Shown here in pieces: positions 1-9,980 of a stretch of DNA of 64,000 nt. Every line of letters begins with the position of its first letter. The stretch's first letter is position 1. Under the pieces are notes generated by a model. That model made no database searches and was not told the DNA's origin. It was given only the letters and a program-made list of their open reading frames with translations. The stretch is taken from the NCBI GenBank assembly GCA_945897085.1, contig CAMDEU010000001.1:1-64000 (forward strand). The letters are read 5' to 3'. This stretch comes from Spirosoma fluviale (GTDB taxonomy: Bacteria; Bacteroidota; Bacteroidia; Cytophagales; Cyclobacteriaceae). The translations under genes were made by a program, and so were the position numbers.

Positions 1-2093
1 TCGTTTTCCCCCTTGTTTTTTGCGGGCCACATCCAGTTGGCAGAAAGGGAAATTCCCTTCAATCCATCTGTGATTGGGGCAAAGATCAAATTGGTCAGTG
101 CTTCGGCAATGGCCAATCGGCTGCCAGCCTCTGGGTTGGCCAATGCAGCCACAGGGGCATGACCGATGGAGGTGGCGATGCCTTTTTTGCCTGTGAAATC
201 TAGCGCCATCACCCCAACATCGTTGAGGGGTAGTTGAATCTCACCGACGGTTTGCTGGGTAGCTACCCGTCCAGTTACGGAGCGATCTACCTTGTTGGTC
301 AACCAATCCTTACAGGCTACAGCTTCCAGCTGAAGGACCTCTTTGAGGTAGGTGGTAAGCAGCTCCTCTTGGTAGGCTGGTTCGGAAAAATTTGATCCTT
401 TTCCACTTTTGTCTTCAAGAATGGTTTTTGGGGAGGAGCCAAATAGATAATTCAAGTTCAAATCTACAGGCTTTTCCCCGGTTTGCTGGTTTTCAAATTT
501 GAAGTGCATGTCTCCTGTGGTCTCACCCACCACGTAGAATGGAGCACGCTCGCGCTCGGAGAGTTGTTGCAATAAGGGGATGTCTTTTTTACCTACCACT
601 AGACCCATGCGTTCTTGGGACTCGTTGCCGATGATTTCTTTGGCTGATAGGGTAGGGTCGCCTACGGGGAGTTGATCAATGTGAATGGTGCCGCCTGTGC
701 TTTCGACCAATTCGGAGAGGCAGTTGAGGTGTCCACCAGCGCCGTGGTCGTGGATGGAGACGATGGGGTTGTTTTCGCTTTCGGCCATGGCACGAATCAC
801 GTTGGAAACGCGCTTTTGCATTTCCGGATTGGAGCGTTGGATGGCATTGAGTTCGATGGCATTGGATAGCTCACCCGTATTCAAGGAAGATACTGCTGAT
901 CCACCCATCCCGATGCGGTAGTTGTCACCACCCATGATGACGATCTGGTCACCGGCTTTGGGTTCCGCTTTCTTGGCGTACTTGGCATTGGTAAATCCTA
1001 CGCCTCCTGCAAGCATGATGACCTTGTCGAAGCCATGTTGCTTCTCGTTTTCCTCATGTTCGAAGGTGAGTACTGAGCCAGCGATGAGGGGTTGGCCAAA
1101 TTTATTTCCAAAGTCAGAGGCTCCATTGGAGGCTTTGATCAGGATGTCCATCGGGCTTTGGTAGAGCCAAGGGCGTGCGGGGAGATTTTTTTCCCAGCTT
1201 CGTCCTGCTTCTGACCTAGAGTAGGAAGTCATGTATACCGCTGTACCGGCTAGTGGGATTGAAGCCGTGCCTCCAGCAAGGCGGTCACGGATTTCACCAC
1301 CTGCACCCGTAGCGGCACCATTGAAGGGCTCCACTGTGGTGGGGAAGTTGTGTGTTTCTGCTTTGAGGGAAAGGACGGTGTCGATTTCTCGAGGTTCAAA
1401 AAAATCAGGTTGATGCTGCGTTTTAGGAGCAAATTGTTGAATGCGTGGTCCATGTACAAATGCCACATTGTCTTTATAGGCCGAAGCAATCCGATTGGGA
1501 TGTCGTTTGGAGGTTTCCTTGATCAATTGAAAAAGTGTCATCGGCTTTTCTTCTCCATCGATGATGAAGGTACCGTTGAAGATCTTGTGTCGGCAGTGCT
1601 CGGAGTTGACTTGTGAAAAGCCAAATACCTCCGAGTCGGTGAGCGATCGTCCAAGTTGTACAGCAACCTGGTTGAGGTAATCCACTTCTTCTTGGCTTAG
1701 TGCAAGGCCTTCACTTTTGTTGTAGGAAGCAATGTCTGTAATTGCTTTGACTGGCTCGGGTTGGAGGTGAATGTCAAAAACCGCTTGATCCAAGCCTTCG
1801 TAGGCTTTTTGGAGCATGGGATCGATCTGCTCACCTGGGTGAAGTGGAATGAATTCTTCGATTCGCTGAATTCCTAGGATACCCATATTTCCTGTGATTT
1901 CTACCGCATTTGTAGACCAGGGGGTAATCATTTCCTTTCGGGGGCCGGAATAGAGACCGCTTAACCTTGTGTCTTGAATCGCCTTGGCTTCACCAAAAAG
2001 CCAACAAAGTTTGTGTAGGTCTTCTGCGTGTAACGGTTGAGGTGCTTGAACTCCGTATACGAGTTTTTGAGGGGATTCAAAGAAGAAAATCAT
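1..2093 (-). CDS. purL: Phosphoribosylformylglycinamidine synthase (PurL), partial; C-terminus lies beyond the left edge
   Basis: Reverse-strand translation from ATG at 2093 reads MIFFFESPQKLVYGVQAPQ...SEVFGFSQVNSEHCRHKIFNGTF...LKAETHNFPTTVEPFNGAATGAGGEIRD...GMGGSAVSS, which are PurL motifs. It is absent from the ORF track because no stop codon lies inside the window. Confidence 0.95.
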   Translation of the reverse strand, partial: MIFFFESPQKLVYGVQAPQPLHAEDLHKLCWLFGEAKAIQDTRLSGLYSGPRKEMITPWSTNAVEITGNMGILGIQRIEEFIPLHPGEQIDPMLQKAYEGLDQAVFDIHLQPEPVKAITDIASYNKSEGLALSQEEVDYLNQVAVQLGRSLTDSEVFGFSQVNSEHCRHKIFNGTFIIDGEEKPMTLFQLIKETSKRHPNRIASAYKDNVAFVHGPRIQQFAPKTQHQPDFFEPREIDTVLSLKAETHNFPTTVEPFNGAATGAGGEIRDRLAGGTASIPLAGTAVYMTSYSRSEAGRSWEKNLPARPWLYQSPMDILIKASNGASDFGNKFGQPLIAGSVLTFEHEENEKQHGFDKVIMLAGGVGFTNAKYAKKAEPKAGDQIVIMGGDNYRIGMGGSAVSSLNTGELSNAIELNAIQRSNPEMQKRVSNVIRAMAESENNPIVSIHDHGAGGHLNCLSELVESTGGTIHIDQLPVGDPTLSAKEIIGNESQERMGLVVGKKDIPLLQQLSERERAPFYVVGETTGDMHFKFENQQTGEKPVDLNLNYLFGSSPKTILEDKSGKGSNFSEPAYQEELLTTYLKEVLQLEAVACKDWLTNKVDRSVTGRVATQQTVGEIQLPLNDVGVMALDFTGKKGIATSIGHAPVAALANPEAGSRLAIAEALTNLIFAPITDGLKGISLSANWMWPAKNKGEN

Positions 2094-2531
2094 ATCCTTG
2101 GGCGGGTAAGTTGCAAAGGTAAGAATTTGGGTTTTAGATCGTAAAAAGTAGGGCTAAGTTTTTACTTTTTGACATGGGTTTTCCAGAGGTTAAAGGATGA
2201 ACTTCGGTGGGGCAGTTTTGAAATTCATTTGCTGCTAAGTTTCATATTTTTTGATTGGCCTTTCAAAAGGAAATTTTTTGAAGAAATGTTTGGGTTGAAC
2301 TACTCATTCTGGAGCATTCCATCTGTTGAACTAAAATTTTGTAAGGCAACTTTTATTCAAAATAATTATTTAGTAAAAAATGATTTTACGTATTTAAATT
2401 TTAAAAATAGATTTTAAACAGAATAAAAAACCAAATTATATACCTAAGAGACATATTTTTAGAATTTTATTTTGGATAAAAACTATGGAAACTTTAAACA
2501 TAAAAATAGTTTCCTTAGTTTTATAATTCAA

Positions 2532-3152
2532 ATGAAGAAAGTAGTGGAGACAAGGAAACGAATTTTAGAGATAGCTACGGAGCAGTTTGCACGCTTTGGT
2601 GTGCGCACGTTTACGATGGAGGACCTGGCGAGGCAGGCGGGAATTTCTAAAAAGACCATTTATCAAGAGTTTGAAGACAAGAAGGATTTAGTGAATGCTG
2701 TTTTTGTCTCCATTTTGGAAGAAGATCAGCAGAAGCTTTCTTTTATCTTAGAACAGGGAGATGGCGTCATCGAGCACCTGGTTCAGACCTCCCGAATGAT
2801 GCGTGATCGGCTTACCTCAATCAATCCACTTGTGATCCTAGAGGTACAGAAATATTATCCAGAGGCCTGGAAGCTTTTTGAATCTTTTAAGGATCAAACG
2901 ATTCAAAAAGACTTGGTCAACGTATTGGAGCTTGGAAAAAAGCTGGGGTATTTCCGAGCCGAAATTGATTCTCGCGTGCTGGCCAAAGTGAGATTGAGCC
3001 AAATCACTACTGCCTTTGACCCGAGAAATTTTGCAGATCCAGAATACAACCTGCTTGAAGAGCAACTGGTAATTCTGGACCACTTTCTTCATGGCATTTT
3101 TACGGATAAAGGAAGACAAGCATTTTTAGTACAAAAAGACCTATTGAATTAA
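2532..3152 (+). CDS. TetR/AcrR family transcriptional regulator
   Basis: MKKVVETRKRILEIATEQFARFGVRTFTMEDLARQAGISKKTIYQEFEDKKDLV is a typical TetR N-terminal HTH. It sits directly upstream of an RND efflux operon. The start is moved from the TTG at 2472 to the ATG at 2532. Confidence 0.93.
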   Translation: MKKVVETRKRILEIATEQFARFGVRTFTMEDLARQAGISKKTIYQEFEDKKDLVNAVFVSILEEDQQKLSFILEQGDGVIEHLVQTSRMMRDRLTSINPLVILEVQKYYPEAWKLFESFKDQTIQKDLVNVLELGKKLGYFRAEIDSRVLAKVRLSQITTAFDPRNFADPEYNLLEEQLVILDHFLHGIFTDKGRQAFLVQKDLLN

Positions 3153-3164
3153 ACCAACTAGTAT

Positions 3165-4523
3165 ATGAAAAACTACCTTCTCCTAACGCTCTTTTTAGGG
3201 CTGAGTGGTACTCCTGTTGCAGCGCAGCAGGTAGTTACCCTTAGTCTCTCTGAAGCAGTAGACTATGCCTTGGAAAACAATCCGGCTACTAAAAATGCCC
3301 GATTGGAACTCCTCATTTCCAAGGCTACGATTAAGGAAACGTTAGCCCGAGGCCTGCCTCAGATCAATGGGGCTTACAATTTGGATTACAATCCTAAAAT
3401 CCCAGTGGTTTTCCTACCAAACCAGCCTCCGTTTGGAGATCCATCTAATCCTAGCGATGTGATTCCGGCTCGATTTGGAGTGAGTTATTCTTCTGGTCTC
3501 GGGGTAACTGTAAGCCAAATGATCTTTGATGGTTCCTTTTTTGTAGGCCTACGCGCGTCCATAACCCTCCTTGAATTGACTAATAAGGATCTGAAGAAGG
3601 CAGAAATTGATGTAGTGGAGAACGTGAAGAAGGCGTATTTTGGGGTTTTGGTCAACCAGCAGCGAATTCGTCTTGCAGGAGCCAATTTATCCCGTATCGA
3701 TACCCTGCTCAAAGAAACTACTGCACTCAACGAAGCTGGTTTTGTAGAAAAAATAGATGTCTCTCGAGTACAGGTCCAGCGTAACAATACCTTTACTCAG
3801 GTTCAGCGTAGCCAAACGGCCTTAGAAATTAGCAAACAAATATTGAAGCTACAGATGGGCATCCCCATCGAATACGAGGTTGAGCTGGTAGAAACCTTGC
3901 AAGATTTGTCTACCAAGGAGGCACTTGTTCAATTATTGGGAGAGGAGGGATCCGACCGCATCGAAATTGAACAGGTAGCCACTCAAATTACGCTAGTGGG
4001 GCTAGACCTGAAAAATAATGTCAGCCAGTACATGCCTAAGATTAATTTTATAGGAAATGCACGTAGAAGCGGGGCGGGCAATGAACTGGATAGGGTCTTT
4101 AATAAGTCCAACTGGTTTGGCAGCTCCCTGGTGGGTGTAAGCATGTCGGTGCCCATTTTTGATGGATTTTCCAAGGCAGCTCGAATTCAAAAAAATCGCG
4201 TGCAGCTCACCCAACTTGAAAACCAACGCTCGTTTTTGAAAGAATCTTTTAATAGCGAATTGTATGCAGCCAAAGCAAATCTTCGCAACGATTTGAATAT
4301 CCTGGAGGTGCAAGAAGCCAATTTGCAATTGGCCACAGAGGTCTACCAAATTGCGCGCATCAAATACAAAGAGGGGATTGGTTCCAACCTAGAAGTGGTG
4401 AATGCCGATGCCTCTTTGATAGAAGCAGAAATTAATTACCTCGGAGCACTCTACGATGGATTGATTTCAAAAATAAATCTTGAAAAAGCCCTTGGGGTAT
4501 TGCAGACTGATTTGACTAACTAA
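3165..4523 (+). CDS. TolC family outer membrane efflux protein
   Basis: Signal peptide followed by LSLSEAVDYALENNPATKNARLELLISKA and repeated TolC-like helical regions; operonic with MFP and RND genes. Confidence 0.93.
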   Translation: MKNYLLLTLFLGLSGTPVAAQQVVTLSLSEAVDYALENNPATKNARLELLISKATIKETLARGLPQINGAYNLDYNPKIPVVFLPNQPPFGDPSNPSDVIPARFGVSYSSGLGVTVSQMIFDGSFFVGLRASITLLELTNKDLKKAEIDVVENVKKAYFGVLVNQQRIRLAGANLSRIDTLLKETTALNEAGFVEKIDVSRVQVQRNNTFTQVQRSQTALEISKQILKLQMGIPIEYEVELVETLQDLSTKEALVQLLGEEGSDRIEIEQVATQITLVGLDLKNNVSQYMPKINFIGNARRSGAGNELDRVFNKSNWFGSSLVGVSMSVPIFDGFSKAARIQKNRVQLTQLENQRSFLKESFNSELYAAKANLRNDLNILEVQEANLQLATEVYQIARIKYKEGIGSNLEVVNADASLIEAEINYLGALYDGLISKINLEKALGVLQTDLTN

Positions 4524-4552
4524 ACCAACATTTTCCTTTATTACTCATTCCT

Positions 4553-5683
4553 ATGAAATCACTACTAACCTTTGCCTCTTTACTGCTCCTTTCCATTGGA
4601 GTAGCCTCTTGCACAGGCAACGACCTTGATGCAAAGAAAGCTGAATTGGAAGGCTTAAAAAGTCAACTTTCAGAAATTACTACTCAAATCAAGGCCTTGG
4701 AAGCAGAGCTAATTGCAGCTGATCCAGCCTTTGCTGCTGCAGCTAAAAAGTCCTTGCTAATCACGACAGTGGCTGCTACAAAGGGAGACTTTACCCACTT
4801 TGTGGAAGTTACCGGCTCAGTGCTCTCCAAGAAAAATGTCAATATAAGCGCCGAAACAGGCGGTAGAATCCTCGATATCCCCGCTATTGAAGGAATGCGT
4901 ATGAGCAAAGGACAGGTACTTGCTAAAATTGATTCCGAATCGATTCAACGAAGCATTGAGGAGTTAGAGAATAACCTCTCCCTTGCGCGGACAGTTTTTG
5001 AAAAGCAGGATCGCTTATGGAATCAAAAGATTGGTACAGAAATCCAGTACTTGGAGTCGAAAAGTCGAAAAGAGGGATTGGAAAAAAGTCTAGCCTCTTT
5101 GCGAACTCAAATGGCTAAAGCTGCGGTTCGTGCTCCATTCAATGGTACCGTTGAAACAGTTCGCGTTCGCGTAGGTGAATTGGTGCAGCCTGGTTCACAG
5201 ATGTTTCAATTTGTAGGCGAGAGTGATTTATTTATTGAGGCAGACATTTCTGAAAGTTATATTGGGGTATTGGCAAAGGGCGATTCAGTAGAAATCACCT
5301 TCCCCTCCATCAAAAAAACCATCACTACTAAGGTGTCTGCTACGGGGTCCATTATCAATCCCAACAACCGAACATTCAAGGTGGAGGTGTTTCTTCCTAG
5401 CCTTCCAGAGGTGAAGCCCAATATGATTTCCGTATTGAAAATACAGGATTATAAAAACAAGGAGAGCGTTATCGTTCCATCCCACTTGATTTTGGCTGAT
5501 ACCAAAGGAGACTACCTTTTTGCAGTTGAAAATGGGGTAGCAAAGAAAAAGTATGTGAAGCGAGGTTATACCTCAGGAGATCAAACAGAAATCGTGGAAG
5601 GCCTGACTGGTACCGAGGTTTTGGTAGACAAAGGATTCCGTGAAGTGGGAGATAATTTTAGTGTAAACGTAGCTAAGCAGTAA
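4553..5683 (+). CDS. Efflux RND transporter periplasmic adaptor (MFP) lipoprotein
   Basis: Lipobox (SIGVASC), coiled-coil, VTGSVLSKKNVNISAETGGRI and KAAVRAPFNGTVETVRVRVGELVQPG are typical HlyD/AcrA motifs. Confidence 0.93.
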   Translation: MKSLLTFASLLLLSIGVASCTGNDLDAKKAELEGLKSQLSEITTQIKALEAELIAADPAFAAAAKKSLLITTVAATKGDFTHFVEVTGSVLSKKNVNISAETGGRILDIPAIEGMRMSKGQVLAKIDSESIQRSIEELENNLSLARTVFEKQDRLWNQKIGTEIQYLESKSRKEGLEKSLASLRTQMAKAAVRAPFNGTVETVRVRVGELVQPGSQMFQFVGESDLFIEADISESYIGVLAKGDSVEITFPSIKKTITTKVSATGSIINPNNRTFKVEVFLPSLPEVKPNMISVLKIQDYKNKESVIVPSHLILADTKGDYLFAVENGVAKKKYVKRGYTSGDQTEIVEGLTGTEVLVDKGFREVGDNFSVNVAKQ

Positions 5684-5685
5684 AC

Positions 5686-8600
5686 ATGGATATCCCTCAA
5701 AAATCCAAAACAATCCGTGAGTTTGGATTGTCCAGCTTTAGCGTGGACAATTCTACGTCGGTCATCATTCTGACGTTAATCATTACGGTATTGGGTTTGG
5801 GTGCTTACCGCACCATGCCCAAGGAAAGTTTCCCGGAAATCGTCATCCCAACAGTATATGTAGGCACTCCTTATCCAGGCAACTCGCCCGTGGATATGGA
5901 GAACCTGATTACACGACCTATTGAAAAGCAGTTGAAGTCCTTGAATAATGTGAAGGACATCAAGTCTACCTCGGTGCAGGACTTCTCCTCCATTGTGGTT
6001 GAGTTTACCCCTGGAGTAGAGCTTGCCAAAGCCATACAAGACGTAAAAGACGCGGTAGACAAGTCAAAAAGTGAATTGCCAACCGACCTGGATCAGGAAC
6101 CCAACGTGCAGGAGGTCAACACCTCCGACTTTCCAATCATGAACGTCAATATCTCTGGACCCTATTCAGAGCAGGAATTGAAGCGTTATGGGGAATATCT
6201 TGAAGATGCCATCGAGAAGCTCCCAGAAATTTCCAAGGCAGACCTTGCGGGAACCGTAGAGCGTGAGATTCAAATCAATGTGGATCCCTACAAAATGGAA
6301 TCCATGGGAGTAAGTTTTGGTGATATTTCTGGAGCAATCCAGAGCGAAAATTTGACCGCTTCTGGCGGTAGCATCAAGAATGGAGACTTTGAACGCACGC
6401 TTCGCGTAGATGGAGAATTTACCAGTCCACAGGATTTGGAGGAAATTATCGTCAAAACAGACCAGCAGAAAATTGTGTATTTGAAGGATGTAGCCGAGAT
6501 CAAGGATACCTTCAAAGACAGGACTTCTTATGCGCGTAGCAAAAATCTTCCTGTGATCACGATCAACGTGGTCAAGCGAAGTGGAGAAAATTTGCTGGAT
6601 GCTGCAGACAAAATCAAAGAGATCATTGAGACTACGAAGGCCAATCGATTCCCTGAAAATGTAGAGATTTCAATTACCAACGATCAAAGTAAGCAAACCA
6701 GAACTCAGGTAAGTGACTTGGAAAACTCCATTATCTTTGGAATCATCCTAGTGGTCTTGGTATTGATGTTTTTTATGGGTTTCCGAAATGCCCTTTTCGT
6801 TGGATCGGCCATTCCTTTGTCCATGTTTATTTCCTTCCTAATTCTAGATGCCTTTGGTATTTCTTTGAATTTGATGGTTCTATTCTCTCTCATTCTTGCA
6901 TTAGGAATGCTCGTAGATAATGGAATCGTGGTGGTGGAAAATATTTACCGCATGATGCAAGATGGCAAGCCAGCCGTCCAAGCAGCTAAAGAAGGTGTTG
7001 GGGAAGTAGCTTGGCCTATCATTACTTCTACATTAACTACTCTAGCAGCGTTTTTACCCTTGATATTTTGGGATGATTTGATTGGGGAGTTTATGAAGTA
7101 TCTTCCCATTACCCTCATCATTGTTTTGTCGGCATCCTTGTTTGTAGCCCTGGTCATCAATCCTGTGATGACGGCGATGTTCATGAAAATTGAAGACATG
7201 ACCCAGGAAAAGCCAAGGAAAAACTCCTTGAGAATTGTTGCATTTCTGGGCCTACTCGCATTGGTATTTTACCTGATGGGTTGGAATACGCTTGGATCAC
7301 TTTCCATTGTATCTTCTTTGCTAACACTATTGTATATCTCCTATCTAAGAAGAGCTGTGGGATGGTTTCAAGCGGTATTTTTAGAGAAGCTTGACAATAG
7401 CTATGAAGCGCTATTGACTTTTGCTCTGAAAGGGAAAAACCCCACTAAGTTTCTTTTGGCGACCTTACTCCTTTTTGTGCTATCCATTGTATTGTTTGGG
7501 ATCCGATCTCCAAAAGTTCTATTCTTTCCTGACAATCAACCCCAATTGGTCAATGTCTTCGTTGAGTTTCCGATGGGAACGAGTGTCGAAGCTACCAATA
7601 CCTTTGTGGATAAAATGGAGGATGAAGTGGTTACAGAATTGGAACCTTATGGAGGGATTATTGAATCGGTAATCACCCAAGTAGGAGTGGGTACCAGTGA
7701 TCCGACGCAAGGACCAAGCATTCAATCTACGCCGCACAAGGCAAAAATCACCATTGGATTTGTTGACTACATCTTCCGTGAAGGAATTGATACCAATGAG
7801 GCTATGGAGGTGATTCGTGAATTTGTTAAAAATTATCCAGGGGTACTCATAACTGTAAACAAACAAGAGAACGGTCCTCCGGTAGGAAACGCGGTAAACA
7901 TTGAGTTTGTGGGCGAGAATTACGACCAACTGATTGCTTATGTAGATGAATCCAAGGTCTTTTTGGAGTCCAACTCTATTCAAGGATTGGAAGAGCTAAA
8001 GACGGATCTGTCGTTGGGAAGTCCAGAAGTAGTGGTTCGTATCGATCGCGAAAAGGCAAAAAGATTTGGATTGTCAACTTCAAGCATAGCAATGGAGTTA
8101 CGAACTTCTCTATTTGGAGCTGAGGTATCGAAGTACAAGGAAGGGGAAGAAGATTATCCCATTACCCTTCGTTTGGATCAAGATTCTCGCTACGATATCA
8201 ATACCTTGATCAACAAGAAAATTGGGTTTCGAGACAAATTTGGAGACAAGCGTGAAGTTCCGATTTCTGCAGTAGCAGACATTCAGTATGGCTCTACTTA
8301 TGGATCGGTGAAAAGAAAGGACTCGGAGAAAGTAGTAACCATGTTCTCCAACGTGCTAGATGGATACAATCCTACGGAGATTAACGGCCAAATCAAGGAT
8401 GTGATGGCAGCTTTTCCTGTACCAGAAGGGATTACTGTGAAGTTTACCGGGGAGCAGGAGGAACAAGCCAAGTCACAAGCTTTCTTGCTGCGTGCTCTTG
8501 GAATCGCAATTGCATTGATTTTCTTAATCATTGTTGCTCAGTTCAACTCTGTGGTCAGCCCCTTTATCATCATGTCCTCGGTTCTATTTAGTACCATCGG

Positions 8601-9084
8601 AGTGTTCTTGGGCTTGGTGATTTTCAACATGGACTTTGTAGTCATCATGACCGGTATTGGAATTATTTCCTTGGCAGGTGTGGTGGTAAACAATGCGATT
8701 GTATTGATTGATTACACTGACTTGGTTCGGGTAAGAAAGCGCGAGGAATTAGGTATCCAAAAAGGAAATTACCTAGCACTTCCTGATTTAGTGGCAAGTA
8801 TTGTGGAGGCTGGAAAAACAAGACTTCGTCCTGTACTCTTGACCGCCATCACGACGGTCCTAGGATTGATCCCGTTGGCTATTGGAATGAATATTAATTT
8901 TGCGACCCTACTCAGCGAATTTGACCCCCAGTTCTATGTAGGAGGCGATAATGCAGCCTTCTGGGGACCTATGGCATGGACCGTAATATTTGGGTTAACC
9001 TTTGCGACAATCATTACGTTAGTACTAGTTCCAGTGATGTATTTGCTTACGGATAAGCTTGCTATTAAGCTTCGTAGGTCCTAA
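5686..9084 (+). CDS. Efflux RND transporter permease, AcrB/HAE-like
   Basis: 1132 aa with MPKESFPEIVIPTVYVGTPYPGNSPVDMENLITRPIE, LALGMLVDNGIVVVENIYR and LRPVLLTAITTVLGLIPLAIG. Confidence 0.95.
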   Translation: MDIPQKSKTIREFGLSSFSVDNSTSVIILTLIITVLGLGAYRTMPKESFPEIVIPTVYVGTPYPGNSPVDMENLITRPIEKQLKSLNNVKDIKSTSVQDFSSIVVEFTPGVELAKAIQDVKDAVDKSKSELPTDLDQEPNVQEVNTSDFPIMNVNISGPYSEQELKRYGEYLEDAIEKLPEISKADLAGTVEREIQINVDPYKMESMGVSFGDISGAIQSENLTASGGSIKNGDFERTLRVDGEFTSPQDLEEIIVKTDQQKIVYLKDVAEIKDTFKDRTSYARSKNLPVITINVVKRSGENLLDAADKIKEIIETTKANRFPENVEISITNDQSKQTRTQVSDLENSIIFGIILVVLVLMFFMGFRNALFVGSAIPLSMFISFLILDAFGISLNLMVLFSLILALGMLVDNGIVVVENIYRMMQDGKPAVQAAKEGVGEVAWPIITSTLTTLAAFLPLIFWDDLIGEFMKYLPITLIIVLSASLFVALVINPVMTAMFMKIEDMTQEKPRKNSLRIVAFLGLLALVFYLMGWNTLGSLSIVSSLLTLLYISYLRRAVGWFQAVFLEKLDNSYEALLTFALKGKNPTKFLLATLLLFVLSIVLFGIRSPKVLFFPDNQPQLVNVFVEFPMGTSVEATNTFVDKMEDEVVTELEPYGGIIESVITQVGVGTSDPTQGPSIQSTPHKAKITIGFVDYIFREGIDTNEAMEVIREFVKNYPGVLITVNKQENGPPVGNAVNIEFVGENYDQLIAYVDESKVFLESNSIQGLEELKTDLSLGSPEVVVRIDREKAKRFGLSTSSIAMELRTSLFGAEVSKYKEGEEDYPITLRLDQDSRYDINTLINKKIGFRDKFGDKREVPISAVADIQYGSTYGSVKRKDSEKVVTMFSNVLDGYNPTEINGQIKDVMAAFPVPEGITVKFTGEQEEQAKSQAFLLRALGIAIALIFLIIVAQFNSVVSPFIIMSSVLFSTIGVFLGLVIFNMDFVVIMTGIGIISLAGVVVNNAIVLIDYTDLVRVRKREELGIQKGNYLALPDLVASIVEAGKTRLRPVLLTAITTVLGLIPLAIGMNINFATLLSEFDPQFYVGGDNAAFWGPMAWTVIFGLTFATIITLVLVPVMYLLTDKLAIKLRRS

Positions 9085-9117
9085 TCATCCCTGTTTAGGT
9101 TGGTGGTTTTTTTGATC

Positions 9118-9156
9118 AAACCCTTGGAACATTGTTTCAGGGGTTTTTTCGTTTTT
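9118..9156 (+). terminator. Intrinsic terminator after the RND operon
   Basis: aaacccttggaac-att-gtttcaggggtttttt hairpin (with G-U pairs) followed by a T-rich tract. Confidence 0.7.
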
Positions 9157-9210
9157 TTCTTAAAAACTGAGCTATTTTTTTAGATTTGTGACTCCATAGA
9201 CCCAAAAGAG

Positions 9211-9726
9211 ATGCAAGAATTAAAATGGTATGTGATGTACACCCGTTCTCGGGCGGAAAAAAAAGTTGCCGACATGCTGGTGGAGGAAGGGGTAGAAGTG
9301 TACTTACCCATGGTGGAGGTACTGAGACAATGGTCTGACCGGAAAAAAAAGGTGCAGAAGGCCTTATTCAACGGCTATGTTTTTGTTAAAACCAATCGGA
9401 ATAACCTTTGGAACTGCTTAAAAATTCCTGGAGCAGTGAAATTTGTTCACTTTTCTGGAGAGCATGCGATCATTCGTGACGAGGATCTTGAAACCATCCA
9501 ACGTGTCGTTGCTACGGGTGTGGCGATAGAAACTGACGGTTCGGAGATTAGCCCAGGAGAAAAAGTAAAGGTGATTGGCGGATCACTGGAGGATATGGTT
9601 GGGGAGTGTATCGAAAAAGGAAACAAGGATTACTTCCTAATTCGAATTCCGGGCATTTACCAAAACTTGTTGGTGAGCATCCCGCGTAAGTTTTTGCAGG
9701 TGATCCAAGAGCAGGTGATCGGCTAA
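9211..9726 (+). CDS. NusG-like (UpxY-type) transcription antitermination protein
   Basis: WYVMYTRSRAEKKVADMLVEEGVEVYLPMVEVLRQWSDRKKKVQKALFNGYVFVK is a NusG N-terminal domain; GEKVKVIGGSLEDMVGECIEKGNKDYFLIRI is KOW-like. Confidence 0.88.
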   Translation: MQELKWYVMYTRSRAEKKVADMLVEEGVEVYLPMVEVLRQWSDRKKKVQKALFNGYVFVKTNRNNLWNCLKIPGAVKFVHFSGEHAIIRDEDLETIQRVVATGVAIETDGSEISPGEKVKVIGGSLEDMVGECIEKGNKDYFLIRIPGIYQNLLVSIPRKFLQVIQEQVIG

Positions 9727-9788
9727 CGGGACCAGGCTTACTTTAGCTTGCATTGGAATAGCTGGATTTAGCTAATTCTAAAGATTTT

Positions 9789-9980
9789 TCAGCCCATGCC
9801 TTCAAAGGCATTCTGTACCTCATCCTCAGTTTTTCGGAGCTTTGCTCTACAAAACTTAACCAGTTCAGCAGCCTCTTTTACCAGTTCAGCTAGTGTATCC
9901 ACATTGCTGCTTCCTTCCTCGAGCTGTGCCAAAATAGCCTCCAGCCTTTGCATGGCTTGGGTATAGGTGTAGTCTTTCAT
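9789..9980 (-). CDS. xseB: Exodeoxyribonuclease VII small subunit
   Basis: YTQAMQRLEAILAQLEEGSSNVDTLAELVKEAAELVKFCRAKL; overlaps the xseA stop by ATGA. Confidence 0.93.
   Translation of the reverse strand: MKDYTYTQAMQRLEAILAQLEEGSSNVDTLAELVKEAAELVKFCRAKLRKTEDEVQNAFEGMG

Noticed and set aside
672-1616. Cluster of short plus-strand ORFs at the left edge
   Set aside because: They lie antisense to the partial purL gene, whose translation is unambiguous.
2472-2531. N-terminal extension of the TetR regulator (TTG start)
   Set aside because: AT-rich untypical residues; family homology begins at MKKVVETRKRIL.
7519-7983. 154-aa minus-strand ORF inside the AcrB-like gene
   Set aside because: Antisense to a clear RND permease, no recognisable domain; a by-product of codon usage. 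Same for 21423-21974, 21902-22366 and 26095-26508.
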